Shown here one piece after another: positions 7,002-16,753 of a DNA stretch of 64,000 nt. Made by a program: the position numbers and the translations under genes. Source of the stretch: Bailinhaonella thermotolerans (GTDB lineage: Bacteria; Actinomycetota; Actinomycetes; Streptosporangiales; Streptosporangiaceae); assembly GCF_003594875.1 (NCBI RefSeq), contig NZ_QZEY01000002.1, forward strand, positions 806,001 to 870,000, written 5' to 3'. Position 1 is the stretch's first letter. Every line of letters starts with the position of its first letter. The notes under the pieces were generated by a model that was not told the origin of the DNA, ran no database searches, and saw only the letters and a list, made by a program, of their open reading frames with translations.

Positions 7002-9321
7002 TCAGCGGGGCCCGCCGCCGGCGCGGACGAGCAGGGCGACCGGGAGGGCGGACAGGAGGTCGCGGAGGAGCGGGGCGCCCTCGTGCTCGCGGCCGGTGAG
7101 GACGTCGCGCCAGCGGCCCCCGGGCAGGGGCAGCCGGGTGTCCCCCCAGCCGCCGCGGCGCTCCAGCCGCACCGGGAACCGCGTGACCACCGCGCACGCC
7201 GTGCCCCGGGAGAAGGCCAGCGCGTGGCCCGCCGCCTCGCCCTCGGCGCGCAGGGGTGTGTACGGCGCGGCGGGGGCCAGCTCACGCCGTACGCGCAGGG
7301 CCCGGGAGGTGACGAGGAGCTTGGCGGCGTCCCAGGACGGCGGCACGCCCGGCGACGGCGCGGCCAAGCCGTCGAGGAGGACGCGGCGGCGCACGAAGTC
7401 CACCGGGCGGCGGTTGTCCGGGTCCACCAGGGAGAAGTCCGTGGTCTCGGTGCCCTGGTAGACGTCGGGCACGCCGGGGATCATGAGCTGCACGAGCTTC
7501 TGGCCCAGCGAGTTGACCCGGGCGTACGGGTCGATCCGCGCGGTGAACTCCCCGACCGGCAGCAGCACGGCCCGGGCCGCGAAGTCGCGCAGCCCCTCCT
7601 CGTAGTCGGGGTCGGGCCTGATCCAGGAGATCGCGGTCTTGGCCTCCCGCGCCGCCTTGAGCAGGTAGTCGGTGAGCCGCTCGCGGCCGATGGGCCAGGC
7701 GGCGGCGAGGTTCTGCCAGGCCAGGTAGTCCAGCGCGGGGTCGAAGGAGAGCTTGTCCGACCACTCCCCCACCGCCCCGCCCCACTCCTCCGGCAGCTCG
7801 GCCAGCACGGCGAGCCGCGCGCGCACGTCCTCCGAGCGCTTGGTGTCATGGGTGGACAGCGTGGTCATCGTGTGCGGCCACGCGTCCGCCAGCCGCGCGC
7901 AGAACGCGTGGAAGTCCGCGGGGGACACGGCGAACAGGTTGGGCTCGCCGCCGACCTCGTTGAGGCAGGCCAGCGGGTACCACCGGTAGAGGGCGGTGTC
8001 CTCCACGCCCTTGGCCATGACGGGGCCGCAGGTCTGCTGGAAGCGCACCACGGTCTCGGGGTCGCCGCGCAGCACGGCGTCCGCCAGCTCCGGCGTCCCG
8101 GCGCGGTCGGCGGCCCGCCGTACGATCTCCTCGGCCTCGGGCGGGACAGGCTCGCCGGGGACGACGTAGGCGCGGTAGACGGGCATGGCGGCGAGCAGCT
8201 CCGCGGCCGCGCGCGGGTCGAGGCCCAGCCGCTCGATCTCGCGGCGGAAGAACAGGTCGATGACCTCGCGCTTGGACTCCAGGGCGACCTGCTCGTAGTC
8301 GGGGGCCGCGCCGGTCCGCCGGACGAACAGGTCGAGCAGCGGGGCCTCCCCCTCCGGGTCCACGAAGATCCGGGTGATCATGTTGAGGACGTCGTAGCCG
8401 GTGGTGCCGTCGCAGGGCCAGTCGGCGGGCAGGCGCTCGCCGCCGACCAGGATCTTCTCCACCACCGTCCACACCGGGGCGCGCTCGCGCAGCCCGCGCA
8501 GGTAGCCGCGCGGGTCGGCGAGGCCGTCGGGGTGGTCCACGCGCAGGCCGTCCACCAGCCCCTCGGAGAGCGCGTTGAAGATCACCTCGTGGGTGGCGGC
8601 GAACACCGACGGGTCCTCCACGCGCAGCCCGATCAGGCCGGAGACGTCGAAGAAGCGCCGGTAGCCGGGGCCCTCGCGCCAGTCGGCGAGGCGGTAGTGG
8701 CCGGGGCGGGGGAACACGTGGTCGTGGTAGCGCAGCAGGTCGCCGTCGGGCTCGGGCTCGTCGGCCGGGTCGCCCAGGACGGGGAGCGTGAAGCGGCCCT
8801 CCTCGTCCCAGTCGATGTCGAACCAGGGGGCGTACGGCGAGGTGCGGCCGTCCTTCAGCACCGACCACAGGGCCGGGTTGAGGGATTCGGGGACCGGCAC
8901 GGCCATGTGGTTGGGCACGATGTCCACGACCACGCCGATGCCCAGCGCGCGCAGGCGGCGGGCCATGTCCCGGAACGCCTCCTCGCCGCCGAACTCCGCG
9001 CGGATCCGGCCGTGGTCCACCACGTCGTACCCGTGCCGGGACGCGGGGACGGCCTGGAGCACCGGCGACAGGTAGACGTGCGTGACGCCGAGCGCGGCCA
9101 GGTAGCCGCCCAGCGCGGCCACGTCGGCGAAGCCGAAGTCCGGGGTGAGCTGGAAGCGGTACGTGGACCGGGGCGGCGCGGGCGGGCCGCCGCCCTCGGA
9201 AGGCGTGGCGCCGCTCCCGGAAGGCGCGCTCCCGCCCGCGTGAGGCGTGCCGCGGCCGTGCGAAGGCGTGCCGCGGCCGTGCGGAGGCGTGCCGCCGTCC
9301 TCGGGAGGCGTGCCGCGGCCC

Positions 9322-9332
<11 letters not shown>
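7002..9332 (-). CDS. treY: Maltooligosyl trehalose synthase
   Basis: 776 aa, GH13. It isomerises the reducing-end alpha-1,4 bond of maltooligosaccharides to alpha,alpha-1,1, giving maltooligosyl trehalose for TreZ. The family core begins at residue ~52 (STYRFQLTPDFGFADVAAL) and includes VYLSPVLQAVPASRHGYDVVD, DIVPNHMAV, GLRVDHPDGL and the C-terminal IPGVPDVYQGTE. The first ~50 residues are not family-like: they are Gly/Thr/Pro heptads (GTPxxGx) made by a 21-bp repeat. No ATG or GTG lies between the repeat and the core, so the GTG at 9332 (overlapping the glgX stop by 11 bases) is the only reasonable start. Translational coupling with glgX is likely. Confidence 0.95.
9243..9326 (-). repeat. 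21-bp in-frame tandem repeats at the treY N-terminus
   Basis: Four consecutive 21-base units begin AGGCGTGCC on the plus strand (9243, 9264, 9285, 9306). One or two decayed units precede them down to about 9200. In treY each unit encodes a heptad starting GTP. The last unit runs into the glgX stop. Confidence 0.8.
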
Positions 9333-11445
<2,113 letters not shown>

Positions 11446-11541
11446 TCCACGCCCTCCCGAGTCGAGGAGGACATGCCCGGAAAACCCGTGGATTACCCGG
11501 TTCCCGGGGCGAGAAGGGTGTGGCGCCCGCCCCGCGCGACG

Positions 11542-12909
11542 TCAGATGGCCTTTCCGGGGTTGAGGATGCCGTTGGGGTCCAGCGCCGCCTTGATCGCGT
11601 GCTGTACGGCGAGGCGGTCGTCGCCGAGTTCGAGCCCGAGCCAGCGGCGCTTGAGCACGCCCACGCCGTGCTCGCCGGTGAGGGTGCCGCCGAGATCGAG
11701 CGCGCCCTGGAAGATCTCGTCGGCGGCGGCCCAGACGGGCGCCGGCACCTCGCTCTCGCCCCGGTCGAAGACGAACAGCGGGTGCAGGTTGCCGTCGCCG
11801 GCGTGGGCGACGGTCAGGACGGTCACGTCGTGCCCGCTCGCGGCCTTCTCGATACGGGCGATCATCTCCGGCACCTTGGAGCGGGGCACGCACACGTCCT
11901 CGACCAGGCAGTGCCCGAGGCGCTCGCTCGCGTGGTAGGCCATCCGGCGGATGCCGAGGAGCTCGTCGGACTCGGCGCGGTCCTCCGACACCGCCACCGC
12001 CGTCGCCCCCGCGGCCTCGAACAGCGCCGCCATCCGCGCGGCGGGCTCGCGCGGCTCGGCCACGTCCACCTGCCCGATCAGCATGGCCGCGGTGTCGTCC
12101 TCGACGCCGATGTTCTTCCAGTCGTCGATGGCCAGCAGCGTCGCCCGGTCCACGAGCTCCAGCAGACTGGGCTCGATCCCGGCCGCGACCACCGCCGCCA
12201 CGGCCTCCCCGGCGGCGACCATGCTCGGGAACGTCCCGGCCACGGTCACCGGCTCGGCCGAGGGCGCGGGCCGCAGCCTCAGCGTCGCCCCGGTGATCAC
12301 CCCGAGCGTCCCCTCGGACCCCACGAACAGGCCGGTCAGGTCGTATCCGGTCACCCCCTTGACCGTCCGCCCGCCGGTGTTGATCACCTTCCCCCCGGCG
12401 AGCACGACCTCCAGCCCGAGCACCGACTCGCGCGTCACGCCGTACTTCACGCACCGCAGCCCGCCGGCGTTCGTGGCCAGGTTCCCCCCGAGCGTGGAGA
12501 TCTCATGGCTCGACGGGTCCGGGGCGTACATCAGCCCGTGCGCCCGCGCCGCCCGGTCCAGGTCGGCGTTGATCACCCCCGGCTCCACCACGGCGTACTG
12601 GTCGGCGGTGTTCAGCTCGCGGATCGCGTTCATCCGGGCCAGCGAGAGCACCACGGACCCGTCGGTGGCGGTCGCCCCGCCCGCCAGCCCCGTCCCGGCC
12701 CCGCGCGGCACCACCGGCACCCGGTTCTCATCGGCCCAGGCCAGCGTCACGGCCACGTCCTCGGTGGACCGTGCCAGCACCACCCCCAGCGCCTCCCCCG
12801 GCACCACGAACGTCTGGTCCCGGCTGTACGAGGCCACCACCCCGGGATCGCCGACGACGACCCCCTCGGCCAACCGCTCCGCCAGCCCCTCGATCCCCAT
12901 CAACCCCAC
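11542..12909 (-). CDS. FAD-binding oxidoreductase, glycolate oxidase subunit GlcD / D-lactate dehydrogenase type
   Basis: 455 aa of the VAO/PCMH flavoprotein family. An N-terminal FAD-binding 4 domain shows VPVVPRGAGTGLAGGA and DPSSHEISTLGGNLATNAGG (FAD pyrophosphate loops). The C-terminal FAD-oxidase C domain has VAHAGDGNLHPLFVFD and GTLTGEHGVGVLKRRWL, the latter with the conserved metal/substrate His. It probably oxidises a 2-hydroxy acid such as D-lactate or glycolate. No GlcE/GlcF partner is adjacent, so it may act alone like Dld or D2HGDH homologues. The GTG at 12909 has GGAGG six bases upstream; an ATG nine bases later is less well placed. Confidence 0.9.
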   Translation of the reverse strand: MGLMGIEGLAERLAEGVVVGDPGVVASYSRDQTFVVPGEALGVVLARSTEDVAVTLAWADENRVPVVPRGAGTGLAGGATATDGSVVLSLARMNAIRELNTADQYAVVEPGVINADLDRAARAHGLMYAPDPSSHEISTLGGNLATNAGGLRCVKYGVTRESVLGLEVVLAGGKVINTGGRTVKGVTGYDLTGLFVGSEGTLGVITGATLRLRPAPSAEPVTVAGTFPSMVAAGEAVAAVVAAGIEPSLLELVDRATLLAIDDWKNIGVEDDTAAMLIGQVDVAEPREPAARMAALFEAAGATAVAVSEDRAESDELLGIRRMAYHASERLGHCLVEDVCVPRSKVPEMIARIEKAASGHDVTVLTVAHAGDGNLHPLFVFDRGESEVPAPVWAAADEIFQGALDLGGTLTGEHGVGVLKRRWLGLELGDDRLAVQHAIKAALDPNGILNPGKAI

Positions 12910-12955
12910 ACCCTTCCTCCAGCCTGGCCCCGATTCTTACATCCCCGCCACCCCC

Positions 12956-14365
12956 TCACCGCCAGGCCGCGAGGAGGTCCGCCGGGCCGTACGCCGCCGG
13001 TGGCCCCTGGCACGAGAACCCGCCGCGGGACACCGCGACGAGCGGGAGGGTGTCATCGGTGAGGGCGGCGCGGTGGGTGATGAGTTTCTGGAGGTCGTGG
13101 TGGTCGAAGGGGCTCTCCAGCCATTTGATGGAGCCGGCGAAGCGGAGTTCGCGGGCGATCGGGGCGCGGTCCGCGCCGACGATGTCGATCTCGACCGCGT
13201 TGCCCCGGGTCCAGTAGGAGCCGATGACCTCGGCGTCGGGGAGGCCGGAGCCCGGGGTCAGCCGCGCCAGCGCCTCACGCACCAGGGGTTCGATCGCGCG
13301 GCCCCGCCAGGTGCTCCAGCGTGACGCGATCCTGCGCAGGGTCAGGTCGCCGCGCCGCCGCTCGATCTCCGGGATGTGGGGGCGCAGGAAGTACAGCCAG
13401 AACCGGAGGTAGGGGTCGGCGACGCGGTAGCGGCGGTCCTTGGACGAGCGGGTCGACAGCGGGAGTTCGGACGAGACCAAGCCCTTGGCCTCCAGGAGGG
13501 CCGTCGCCCGGGTGAGAGTCGTGTGCGCGATGCCCCCGGCCGCCCGCGCGATGTTGACGAAGGTCCGCTCGCCGCTCCCGATCGCCCCGAGGACGTCCCG
13601 CGCCATGGCCTCGGTGGGGAACTCCGCCGCCAGCGATCTCTCGCCGGAGACCAGCAGGGCGGACACGGGGTTCGAAAGCGCTTCGTGCAGGAACCGCCAG
13701 AGGTCGGCTCCCGGTTCCCACTCCGCGCAGACCAGGGGCAGGCCCCCGGTGACCAGGGCGGCGTCGAAGGCGGCGGCGTCGTCCAGGCCGAGCATGTCCT
13801 GGATCTCGGCGGGGTTGAGCGGCCCCACCACCAGCTCGGTCCCCCGCTGGTGGAACGGGCGCTCGTAGCTGTTCAGCGCCTCCATCATCGACAGGTCGGA
13901 CCCGATGAGGATCAGCAGGACCGGCCGGCGGCTGAGGTAGCGGCCCCAGGCGCGCTGCAGGATGCCCTCGAACGCGTCCACCCGCTCCATCAGGTAGGGG
14001 ACCTCGTCGATCACCAGCACCGACGGCGCGTCCTCGGGCACGGCCTCGGCCAGCAGTTGCAACGCGCTGTTCCAGTTCCCGGGCGTCGTCTCGGCGAACA
14101 CCCCGCGCCCGGGGAGGGTCGACTCGGCCACGTCGGCGAGCAGTTGCTCCAGCTCCAGCTCCGCGCTGCCGCGGGCGGAGGTGAAGTACAAGTGCGGCAC
14201 GCCGCGCCGCAGGATGAACTCCTCGGCGAGCGCGGACTTCCCGATCCGCCTGCGGCCCCGCATCAGGACGCAGCGCCCCGGCCGCGCGGTCCCGATCTCG
14301 GCGACCACCCGGTCGAGCAGGCCTCCCAGCACCCCCAGCTCCCGCTCACGCCCGATGAAGTCCAC
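12956..14365 (-). CDS. ATPase of the AAA/ATPase_2 family with C-terminal DUF234
   Basis: 469 aa. An N-terminal P-loop ATPase shows LMRGRRRIGKSALAEEF (Walker A) and SVLVIDEVPYL (Walker B). A winged-helix segment lies at about 285-340, and the C-terminus is DUF234-like (RYRVADPYLRFWLYFLRPH, then EIDIVGADRAP, a restriction-endonuclease-like acidic pattern). Such proteins are scattered by transfer in archaea and bacteria; the function is not established, and roles in mobile or defence loci have been suggested. The start is the GTG at 14365, giving VDFIGREREL; a GTG at 14380, inside the 15-bp repeat cluster, is possible. It stands alone, with the repeat cluster in its promoter position. Confidence 0.8.
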   Translation of the reverse strand: MDFIGRERELGVLGGLLDRVVAEIGTARPGRCVLMRGRRRIGKSALAEEFILRRGVPHLYFTSARGSAELELEQLLADVAESTLPGRGVFAETTPGNWNSALQLLAEAVPEDAPSVLVIDEVPYLMERVDAFEGILQRAWGRYLSRRPVLLILIGSDLSMMEALNSYERPFHQRGTELVVGPLNPAEIQDMLGLDDAAAFDAALVTGGLPLVCAEWEPGADLWRFLHEALSNPVSALLVSGERSLAAEFPTEAMARDVLGAIGSGERTFVNIARAAGGIAHTTLTRATALLEAKGLVSSELPLSTRSSKDRRYRVADPYLRFWLYFLRPHIPEIERRRGDLTLRRIASRWSTWRGRAIEPLVREALARLTPGSGLPDAEVIGSYWTRGNAVEIDIVGADRAPIARELRFAGSIKWLESPFDHHDLQKLITHRAALTDDTLPLVAVSRGGFSCQGPPAAYGPADLLAAWR

Positions 14366-14378
14366 GCGCCCCCCACCC

Positions 14379-14455
14379 ACTAGCGCCAGGAATACTAGCG
14401 CGAGGAATACTATCGCCAGCGATACTATCGCCAGCGCTAGTGGGTTGCCCTGCGG
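14379..14455. repeat. 15-bp palindromic repeat cluster A upstream of the ATPase gene
   Basis: Four adjacent 15-base units (14379, 14394, 14409, 14424) run ACTAGCGCCAGGAAT, ACTAGCGCGAGGAAT, ACTATCGCCAGCGAT, ACTATCGCCAGCGCT, followed by AGTGGGTT and CCTGCGGAAA. The outer ends are inverted (CCCACTAGCGC ... GCGCTAGTGGG). Most units contain a small hairpin such as TATCGC-CA-GCGATA. Cluster B at 15861 has the same units and the same AGTGGGTT...CCTGC-GAAA tail. Confidence 0.85.
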
Positions 14456-14509
14456 AAATCACACCCGAAGTCCGCTCACGCCACTCGGCAAGAGCCGAGC
14501 ACTTCCGGA

Positions 14510-15331
14510 TCAGAATTCGTCGGCGCCGGCGACCTGGCCTATGGGGAAGATGTGGCGGGATGCGGCGCAGATGGTCTCCAGGGTGTGGATGGGGGTGTCG
14601 TCGGCGGAGTAACTGGCCCGCAGGACCTGGACGACCCATTCGCCCGGGGCCAGGGCCAGCGTCTCGGCCTCGGCCTCGGTGGGCGGGCGAGCCGTCAGGT
14701 GCTCCTCGGCGTGCCCGAACCGGTGGCCCAGCGCCTCGATGCCCGCCTGAAGCGAGGGACGGACGAAGTCCGGGGCGGCGATCGCGGTGCCGCCGAACAG
14801 TTCGAGACGGAAGTAGCTGGTCGCGATGCGGACCGGCACGTCGTCGGCGAGCATGAGCTTGCGGCGCGCGAGCACCTCGGTGTCCGGGTCCACCCGCAGC
14901 GCGGACGCGACATGGTCCGCCGCCCGCTCGGGACCGACGTAGAGCATGCGCCGATCGGGCCGGATCCCCTGCCGCTCCGCCTCGGTGAGGAACAGCGAGG
15001 CCGACCCGCGCACGGACGGTTCCGTCGGCAGGGCACGCTGGACCACGACCGCCGGCCGGTCCCCGCCTCCCCCGCCGGTCTCGGAAGCCGCCTTCCCTGA
15101 CGCCGATTTCATCTGGGAGACCCGCCCGGGCGAGACGCCGAGGCGGCGGGCGATCTCGTCCTGCCGCAATCCCGAGGCTCCCGCCTCGGCTATCGCCTCC
15201 CGGCGCAGCCGCGCGAGCTCGGTCACCAAACCTTGCTGTTCGGTCAGCATCCGGCTGATCACCCGCGCCCGTTCAACCGGGTCCCTGATCGCGACGATGT
15301 CCTGCAGCGCCCTGAGATTCACGCGCTCCAC
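14510..15331 (-). CDS. HTH-UTRA transcriptional regulator
   Basis: 273 aa. The N-terminal third is helical, with a helix-turn-helix (GLRQDEIARRLGVSPGRVSQ, residues ~54-73) of the sigma-region-4/Xre type rather than the usual GntR winged helix. Residues ~125-270 form a UTRA ligand-binding domain (EVLARRKLMLADDVPVRIATSYFR ... GEWVVQVLRASYS), normally sensing a small molecule such as a sugar phosphate or amino acid. GTG 15331 is used; a GTG at 15322 is about as likely. It is divergent from the anti-sigma ATPase gene over a 120-base spacer with two copies of a 12-bp repeat that may be its operator. Confidence 0.8.
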   Translation of the reverse strand: MERVNLRALQDIVAIRDPVERARVISRMLTEQQGLVTELARLRREAIAEAGASGLRQDEIARRLGVSPGRVSQMKSASGKAASETGGGGGDRPAVVVQRALPTEPSVRGSASLFLTEAERQGIRPDRRMLYVGPERAADHVASALRVDPDTEVLARRKLMLADDVPVRIATSYFRLELFGGTAIAAPDFVRPSLQAGIEALGHRFGHAEEHLTARPPTEAEAETLALAPGEWVVQVLRASYSADDTPIHTLETICAASRHIFPIGQVAGADEF

Positions 15332-15357
15332 ACTCCCACCGGTCGGCCTTCAGACCA

Positions 15358-15425
15358 ACTTTAGCCCCCCTATTGCACGTCACGGAGAGTGGACTTATGC
15401 TCGCCGCACAGTGACTTTAGCCCCC
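15358..15425. promoter_or_regulatory. Twin 12-bp direct repeats between UTRA regulator and anti-sigma gene
   Basis: ACTTTAGCCCCC occurs exactly at 15358-15369 and at 15414-15425 in the divergent spacer. On the minus strand each copy reads GGGGGCTAAAGT, so TAAAGT could also serve as a -10. The paired sites in a divergent promoter fit an operator for the neighbouring UTRA protein. Binding is inference. Confidence 0.4.
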
Positions 15426-15451
15426 ATAAAGCCGATCACCGGGAGGCGTCG

Positions 15452-15865
15452 ATGCCCATCTCTCCGCCCAAGGAACACCTCGCTAGTTTTCCCGGCGACC
15501 CAGACCAGATCAGGGCGGTACGGCGGTTCGTCGCCGACGCGCTCGGGCCCGGCCACCCCCGAGCGGCCGACGCGATTCTGCTGGTCAGCGAGATCGCCAC
15601 CAACGCCGTACGCCACACGTCCTCGGCCGGAGCCGCCTTCGACGTCGCCGTCGCTCCCACCCGGGACTCGGCGCGGATCACCGTCCGGGACGCCGGCGGC
15701 TCCACCATCCCCTGCGGCTGCAGGATCCGCCGGAACGCCACAGGCGGCAGGGGGCTCGCGCTGGTGGAGACGATCGCGAACAGTTGGGGCTTCACGCGGG
15801 CCGGGACCGCCACCGCGGTCTGGTTCGAACTCGCACCGGAGGATGAACGATTCGAGGCTTACTAG
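15452..15865 (+). CDS. ATP-binding anti-sigma factor-like protein (RsbW/SpoIIAB type HATPase)
   Basis: 137 aa, a stand-alone GHKL ATPase of the RsbW-like group. The N box is seen in LVSEIATNAVRHTSS, the G1 region in ITVRDAGGSTIPC and the G2 region in ATGGRGLALVETIANSWG. In actinomycetes such proteins are often called serine/threonine protein kinase or anti-sigma factor and bind sigma or anti-anti-sigma proteins. The ATG at 15452 follows GGGAGG at 15441-15446. The stop codon TAG lies within the first unit of repeat cluster B. The G1 loop carries two Cys (IPCGC), unusual and possibly redox-sensitive. No partner anti-anti-sigma gene is adjacent. Confidence 0.85.
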   Translation: MPISPPKEHLASFPGDPDQIRAVRRFVADALGPGHPRAADAILLVSEIATNAVRHTSSAGAAFDVAVAPTRDSARITVRDAGGSTIPCGCRIRRNATGGRGLALVETIANSWGFTRAGTATAVWFELAPEDERFEAY

Positions 15866-15927
15866 CGCCGGCGATAGTAGCGCTGGGAATAGCATCTCCA
15901 GCGCTAGTGGGTTTACCTGCAGAAACA
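15861..15927. repeat. 15-bp palindromic repeat cluster B
   Basis: Three 15-base units start at 15861, 15876 and 15891 (ACTAGCGCCGGCGAT, AGTAGCGCTGGGAAT, AGCATCTCCAGCGCT), then AGTGGGTT and CCTGCAGAAA. The tail matches cluster A in the same orientation, while the unit core matches the reverse complement of cluster A better. It overlaps the anti-sigma gene's stop codon. Confidence 0.85.
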
Positions 15928-16045
15928 AGAGCCCTAGGAACACGCACCTCCGCCGGGCCACGTTCAGCAAGGTAAGGGGGCGAGTGAGGGTGGTGGTTGT
16001 GAGGGCTTGGTGGAGGGGGCGGTCTGCTAGCGAGGCCGCCTCGTC

Positions 16046-16549
16046 TCAGCGGGGTTTGAGGGCGGTGGCGTAGGCGCGGGCGAAGGCCTGCTGGGTGAGG
16101 GTGAGGAGGGGGCCGGCCGCGCGGGAGTACCAGCGGGCGGGGCGGGTGAAGGATTTGACCTCGAACCAGAGGTCGCCGCCGCGCACCGTCAGGAGGAAGG
16201 ACTCCTCGCCCGTCTCCGGGTGGCCGGGGAGGGTTCCGTAGGCGAAGCCGGCGCGCGCCGGTTCCTCGATCGTCCAGACGACCCGGCAGGGGGCCCGGAC
16301 GGGGCCCAGGTGGGAGATCACCAGGACGCCGGGGGCCGCCCTGGGAGCCGAGAACTCGGGGCACAGCAGGAGGCGGCGGTGCATGCCCCAGGTCAGGAGG
16401 CGGCGGGCCGCCTCGCCGAAGCGGGCCGCCGGGCCGAGGCGGGCCCGGTGGCGCAGGTGGCCGTAGCCCGCCGGCAGCGGTCCGGACGCGGTCGCCCCGA
16501 CCTCGTCGTAGGTGAACGGGGCCTCGCGGTAGCGGTTCAGGACGTCCAT
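16046..16549 (-). CDS. DUF1990 family protein
   Basis: 167 aa, START-like fold family DUF1990 (YndB/AHSA1-related), function unknown. Recognisable parts are the N-terminal NRYREAPFTYDEVGAT, the central VVWTIEEPARAGFAYGTLPGHPE and GEESFLLTVRGGDLWFEVKSFTRPA near the end, the conserved family core. The ATG at 16549 is chosen because it starts the family sequence MDVLNRYR; no strong ribosome site is visible. It is a single gene between repeat cluster B and the metalloprotease, cytoplasmic by sequence (no signal or membrane segment). Confidence 0.8.
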   Translation of the reverse strand: MDVLNRYREAPFTYDEVGATASGPLPAGYGHLRHRARLGPAARFGEAARRLLTWGMHRRLLLCPEFSAPRAAPGVLVISHLGPVRAPCRVVWTIEEPARAGFAYGTLPGHPETGEESFLLTVRGGDLWFEVKSFTRPARWYSRAAGPLLTLTQQAFARAYATALKPR

Positions 16550-16708
16550 CGCCCGGTCGCCTACCCCGTATCTCCGCTTTGTCGCGTCCGCCCCGTACGG
16601 CACGCCGCCCCGCGCCGGCCGTACCACGCCCGCGCGCCGTACGCTCGCGCGAGCCGTACACGCTCACGGGGGCCGTGGGCGATCGCGGAGGCCGTGCCGG
16701 GGAAGGGG

Positions 16709-16739
16709 ACGGCCCCCGGGGGATGAGGCCGGGGGCCGT
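16709..16739. terminator. Terminator downstream of the M6 metalloprotease gene
   Basis: A perfect 11-bp stem (16709-16719 with 16729-16739) closes a 9-base loop, 15 bases past the metalloprotease stop. It is GC-rich with no long U-run. Confidence 0.65.
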
Positions 16740-16753
16740 GTCTGAGGCGGCTG

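Noticed and set aside
14379-15927. CRISPR array
   Set aside because: Units are 15 bases, adjacent without spacers, and no cas genes are near.
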